Below are positions 40,536 through 41,807 of a stretch of 41,807 nucleotides of DNA, in pieces (the first letter of the stretch is position 1; each line of letters opens with the position of its first letter). The position numbers were made by a program, and so were the translations under genes. The DNA comes from Paenibacillus sp. 598K (GTDB taxonomy: Bacteria; Bacillota; Bacilli; Paenibacillales; Paenibacillaceae), in the NCBI RefSeq assembly GCF_003851045.1, contig NZ_BFBX01000109.1, forward strand, positions 1-41,807. Reading direction: 5' to 3'. The notes under the pieces were generated by a model. The model was not told the origin of the DNA, ran no database searches, and saw only the letters and a list, made by a program, of their open reading frames with translations.

Positions 40536-40949
40536 TTACCCTGCAGCAGAAGCGTTGCGCTTGCCCGCAATCAGACGGTCGACGGCAAACAGCGGCTCCG
40601 CGACGAACAGATGCAGCAAGACGAGAATAAAGGCGAGATCCAGCTCGTAACCAGCCATCTGGCCATCCCCCAACACGCCAACCGACAGCTTGGCGCTAAA
40701 GATCGCACCGACAAGGATGACGATAAGCAGCCCTGATACATAACGGGTGAACAAACCAATAATCAACAGGATGCCGCCGACCAGCTCGGCAATCGCCACG
40801 ACATAAGCCAGAAATCCGGGCACGCCGATCGAGCTGAACCAGCCCTCGACATTGCCAAGGCCCATCTGAAACTTGTCCACGCCGTGAAACACAAACAGGA
40901 TACCAATTACCACACGCATAATAGCTGCCACAACTTGAACCTTCTTCAT
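40536..40949 (-). CDS. DoxX-family membrane protein
   Basis: The 137-residue protein has four membrane segments and the DoxX opening (MRVVIGILFVFHGVDKFQMG, residues about 11-30). DoxX proteins accompany redox and quinone-detoxifying enzymes; B. subtilis CatD is one. ATG 40949 follows GGAGGAG. It is the first gene of the operon with the dioxygenase and is driven by a promoter placed back to back with the XRE-cupin regulator's promoter. Confidence 0.9.
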   Translation of the reverse strand: MKKVQVVAAIMRVVIGILFVFHGVDKFQMGLGNVEGWFSSIGVPGFLAYVVAIAELVGGILLIIGLFTRYVSGLLIVILVGAIFSAKLSVGVLGDGQMAGYELDLAFILVLLHLFVAEPLFAVDRLIAGKRNASAAG

Positions 40950-40966
40950 TCGTCTATCTCCTCCAA

Positions 40967-41080
40967 AAAATATTAGTAATAGAAAACTAATTTCTGTATA
41001 TGTAATCTAACTCATCTACAGTTGACCTGTCAACAGGAAAATTGTTAATATGTAATTAAGTTTCGTATAACTAATATTTT
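40967..41080. promoter_or_regulatory. Back-to-back divergent promoters sharing a palindromic -35 pair
   Basis: The palindrome GTTGAC-CT-GTCAAC (41021-41034) contains two adjacent -35 boxes: TTGACC for the plus strand (41022-41027; -10 TAATAT at 41046-41051, 18-base spacer) and TTGACA for the minus strand (41028-41033; -10 TTAGAT at 41005-41010, 17-base spacer). The whole region is bounded by a perfect 11-bp inverted repeat, AAAATATTAGT (40967-40977) and ACTAATATTTT (41070-41080). A further dyad, ATTAGT-N8-ACTAAT, lies at 40972-40991 before the doxX start. Confidence 0.65.
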
Positions 41081-41092
41081 GGGGTGAGGCAA

Positions 41093-41644
41093 ATGGATAT
41101 CGGCTCGACGATCCGAGCGATACGGAAGCGGAAAAACATTACCATTGCTCAAATCTGCGAACGCACCGGACTATCCCAAGGCTTTATGAGCCAGGTGGAG
41201 ACGAATAAAACCTCTCCTTCGATCGCTACATTGGAAAGTATCGCGCAAGCGTTAAATGTACCTTTGGCGTATTTGCTGCTAAAAAAAGAAGAACGGATGC
41301 ATATCGTAAGGAAGGAAGATAGACAAATCACGACGAGCGGCTCCGAGCAGCTCAAGGTAGCCCATCTGAGCCAGACGAAAAATGTGCGGATGCGAATCGT
41401 TGAGATGCCGCCTGGGGCATCGACGGGAGAGACGCCCCATGCCCATGAGGGCGAAGAGGTTCATGTCGTGCTGCGTGGGAGAGTCTATGCGGAGCAAGGT
41501 GAAGACGCCGGTGAGTTCGAGGAAGGGGACTCGTTCAGTTGGAACGCATGCACGCCTCATCGCGTGCAGAACATCGGCGACGATACGGCGATCGTACTGA
41601 TCGCCATCTATACGGAGACGGACAACGAGAAGGAATTTATATAG
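41093..41644 (+). CDS. XRE-family regulator with cupin sensing domain
   Basis: The 183-residue protein has an N-terminal XRE helix-turn-helix (residues about 5-60; ITIAQICERTGLSQGFMSQV) and a C-terminal cupin domain (about 105-180; HAHEGEEVHVVLRGRVYAEQ, then EGDSFSWNACTPHRVQNIGD) with metal-type histidines. Such proteins sense small molecules. ATG 41093 follows GGGGTGAGG; an earlier GTG at 41084 overlaps that site. It is divergent from the doxX-dioxygenase operon over a shared palindromic promoter, so it probably controls that operon and itself. Confidence 0.9.
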   Translation: MDIGSTIRAIRKRKNITIAQICERTGLSQGFMSQVETNKTSPSIATLESIAQALNVPLAYLLLKKEERMHIVRKEDRQITTSGSEQLKVAHLSQTKNVRMRIVEMPPGASTGETPHAHEGEEVHVVLRGRVYAEQGEDAGEFEEGDSFSWNACTPHRVQNIGDDTAIVLIAIYTETDNEKEFI

Positions 41645-41690
41645 TGGGTTCAGCGCATCGTTGGGACCGGGGCATTTTTATCCACCTAAG

Positions 41691-41740
41691 CCGAGAATAC
41701 TCCCGTCTTCTATAAGCGGGAGATGAATCGGTGTTTTTTT
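41691..41740 (+). terminator. Structured terminator-like hairpin (possible IS605-type end remnant)
   Basis: A stem CTCCCG/CGGGAG (41700-41705, 41717-41722), extended by CTT/AAG and closed by CCGA/TCGG (41691-41694, 41728-41731), is followed by seven T (41734-41740). It can terminate the XRE-cupin transcript. The word order AAGCCGAGAATAC-hairpin-GATGAATCGG also recalls right ends of IS200/IS605-family elements in Bacillales; no transposase gene is present. Confidence 0.55.
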
Positions 41741-41751
41741 GTGGCCTGACA

Positions 41752-41798
41752 CGAACGTATGTGCTATAATTGGGAGTATAGACCTTAAAATAAGGAGG
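41752..41798 (+). promoter_or_regulatory. Promoter, near-LexA box and ribosome site of a gene beyond the window
   Basis: An extended -10, TGCTATAAT (hexamer 41765-41770), follows CGAACGTATGTGCT (41752-41765), which fits the Bacillus LexA (DinR) consensus CGAACRNRYGTTYC at 12 of 14 positions. AAGGAGG lies at 41792-41798, so a start codon should come just after the window edge. The next gene may be DNA-damage induced. Confidence 0.55.
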
Positions 41799-41807
41799 CT
41801 GGTTCGT

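Noticed and set aside
1..41807. CRISPR array, prophage, integrase or complete insertion sequence
   Set aside because: No regularly spaced direct repeats of CRISPR size, no transposase or integrase, and no phage structural genes are seen.

Overview
The window looks like chromosomal DNA of a Paenibacillus-type Firmicute (family Paenibacillaceae). The support is: GC-rich coding sequence, strong AGGAGG-type ribosome binding sites, clear sigma-A promoters, many carbohydrate importers of the CUT1 type whose ATPase is encoded elsewhere, YesM/YesN-type two-component genes, large secreted multidomain enzymes, and a stalk-domain (copper amine oxidase N-terminal-like) protein. I see no complete mobile element, no CRISPR array, no tRNA and no rRNA.

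Layout. 1-4.6 kb: the start of a small CD3324-like DNA-binding gene with a leader that can fold in two ways, a GntR regulator with ilvD, a conserved protein of unknown function, and a nucleoside deaminase. 4.7-7.5 kb: a large secreted esterase-like protein ending in cohesin-like and dockerin domains. 7.7-8.6 kb: a doubtful small hydrophobic ORF and an ankyrin-repeat protein. 8.7-21.1 kb: a polysaccharide-utilisation cluster, with an AraC regulator divergent from a GH42 beta-galactosidase, then a heparinase II/III-like lyase in an operon with a lipoprotein and two permeases, divergent from a YesM/YesN two-component pair. 21.2-30.0 kb: a second cluster, with a LacI regulator, a CUT1 importer, a Gfo/Idh/MocA dehydrogenase and a divergent secreted GH114-like glycosidase. 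Three promoters here carry the same 11-bp inverted repeat TTTG-N3-CAAA. 30.2-30.4 kb: four 25-bp repeats. 30.6-33.8 kb: an MFS transporter coupled to a tiny membrane protein, and a stalk-domain protein. 33.9-37.4 kb: an iron/siderophore group (FhuF-like reductase, iron-siderophore binding lipoprotein under a Fur box, AraC regulator fused to a binding-protein domain). 37.6-41.6 kb: a GNAT acetyltransferase, nicotinate phosphoribosyltransferase, a DoxX plus extradiol dioxygenase pair, and a divergent XRE-cupin regulator. The last 150 bases hold a hairpin and a strong promoter with a near-LexA box for a gene beyond the edge.

How the genes work together. Two self-contained glycan systems dominate. 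In the first, extracellular sugar would be sensed by the YesM-like kinase, and the YesN-like regulator would activate an importer whose promoter has a good -10, a poor -35 and a perfect 7-bp inverted repeat; the lyase and beta-galactosidase would then work on the imported material. In the second, the LacI protein probably represses itself, the dehydrogenase-importer operon and the secreted glycosidase. The operator sits exactly 11 bases after the -10 in both divergent promoters and over the -35 of the lacI promoter. This ties a GH114-like (alpha-1,4-polygalactosaminidase-type) enzyme to a dedicated importer and is the best candidate for a little-described system. All functions are read from sequence motifs and family memory; no database search was run.
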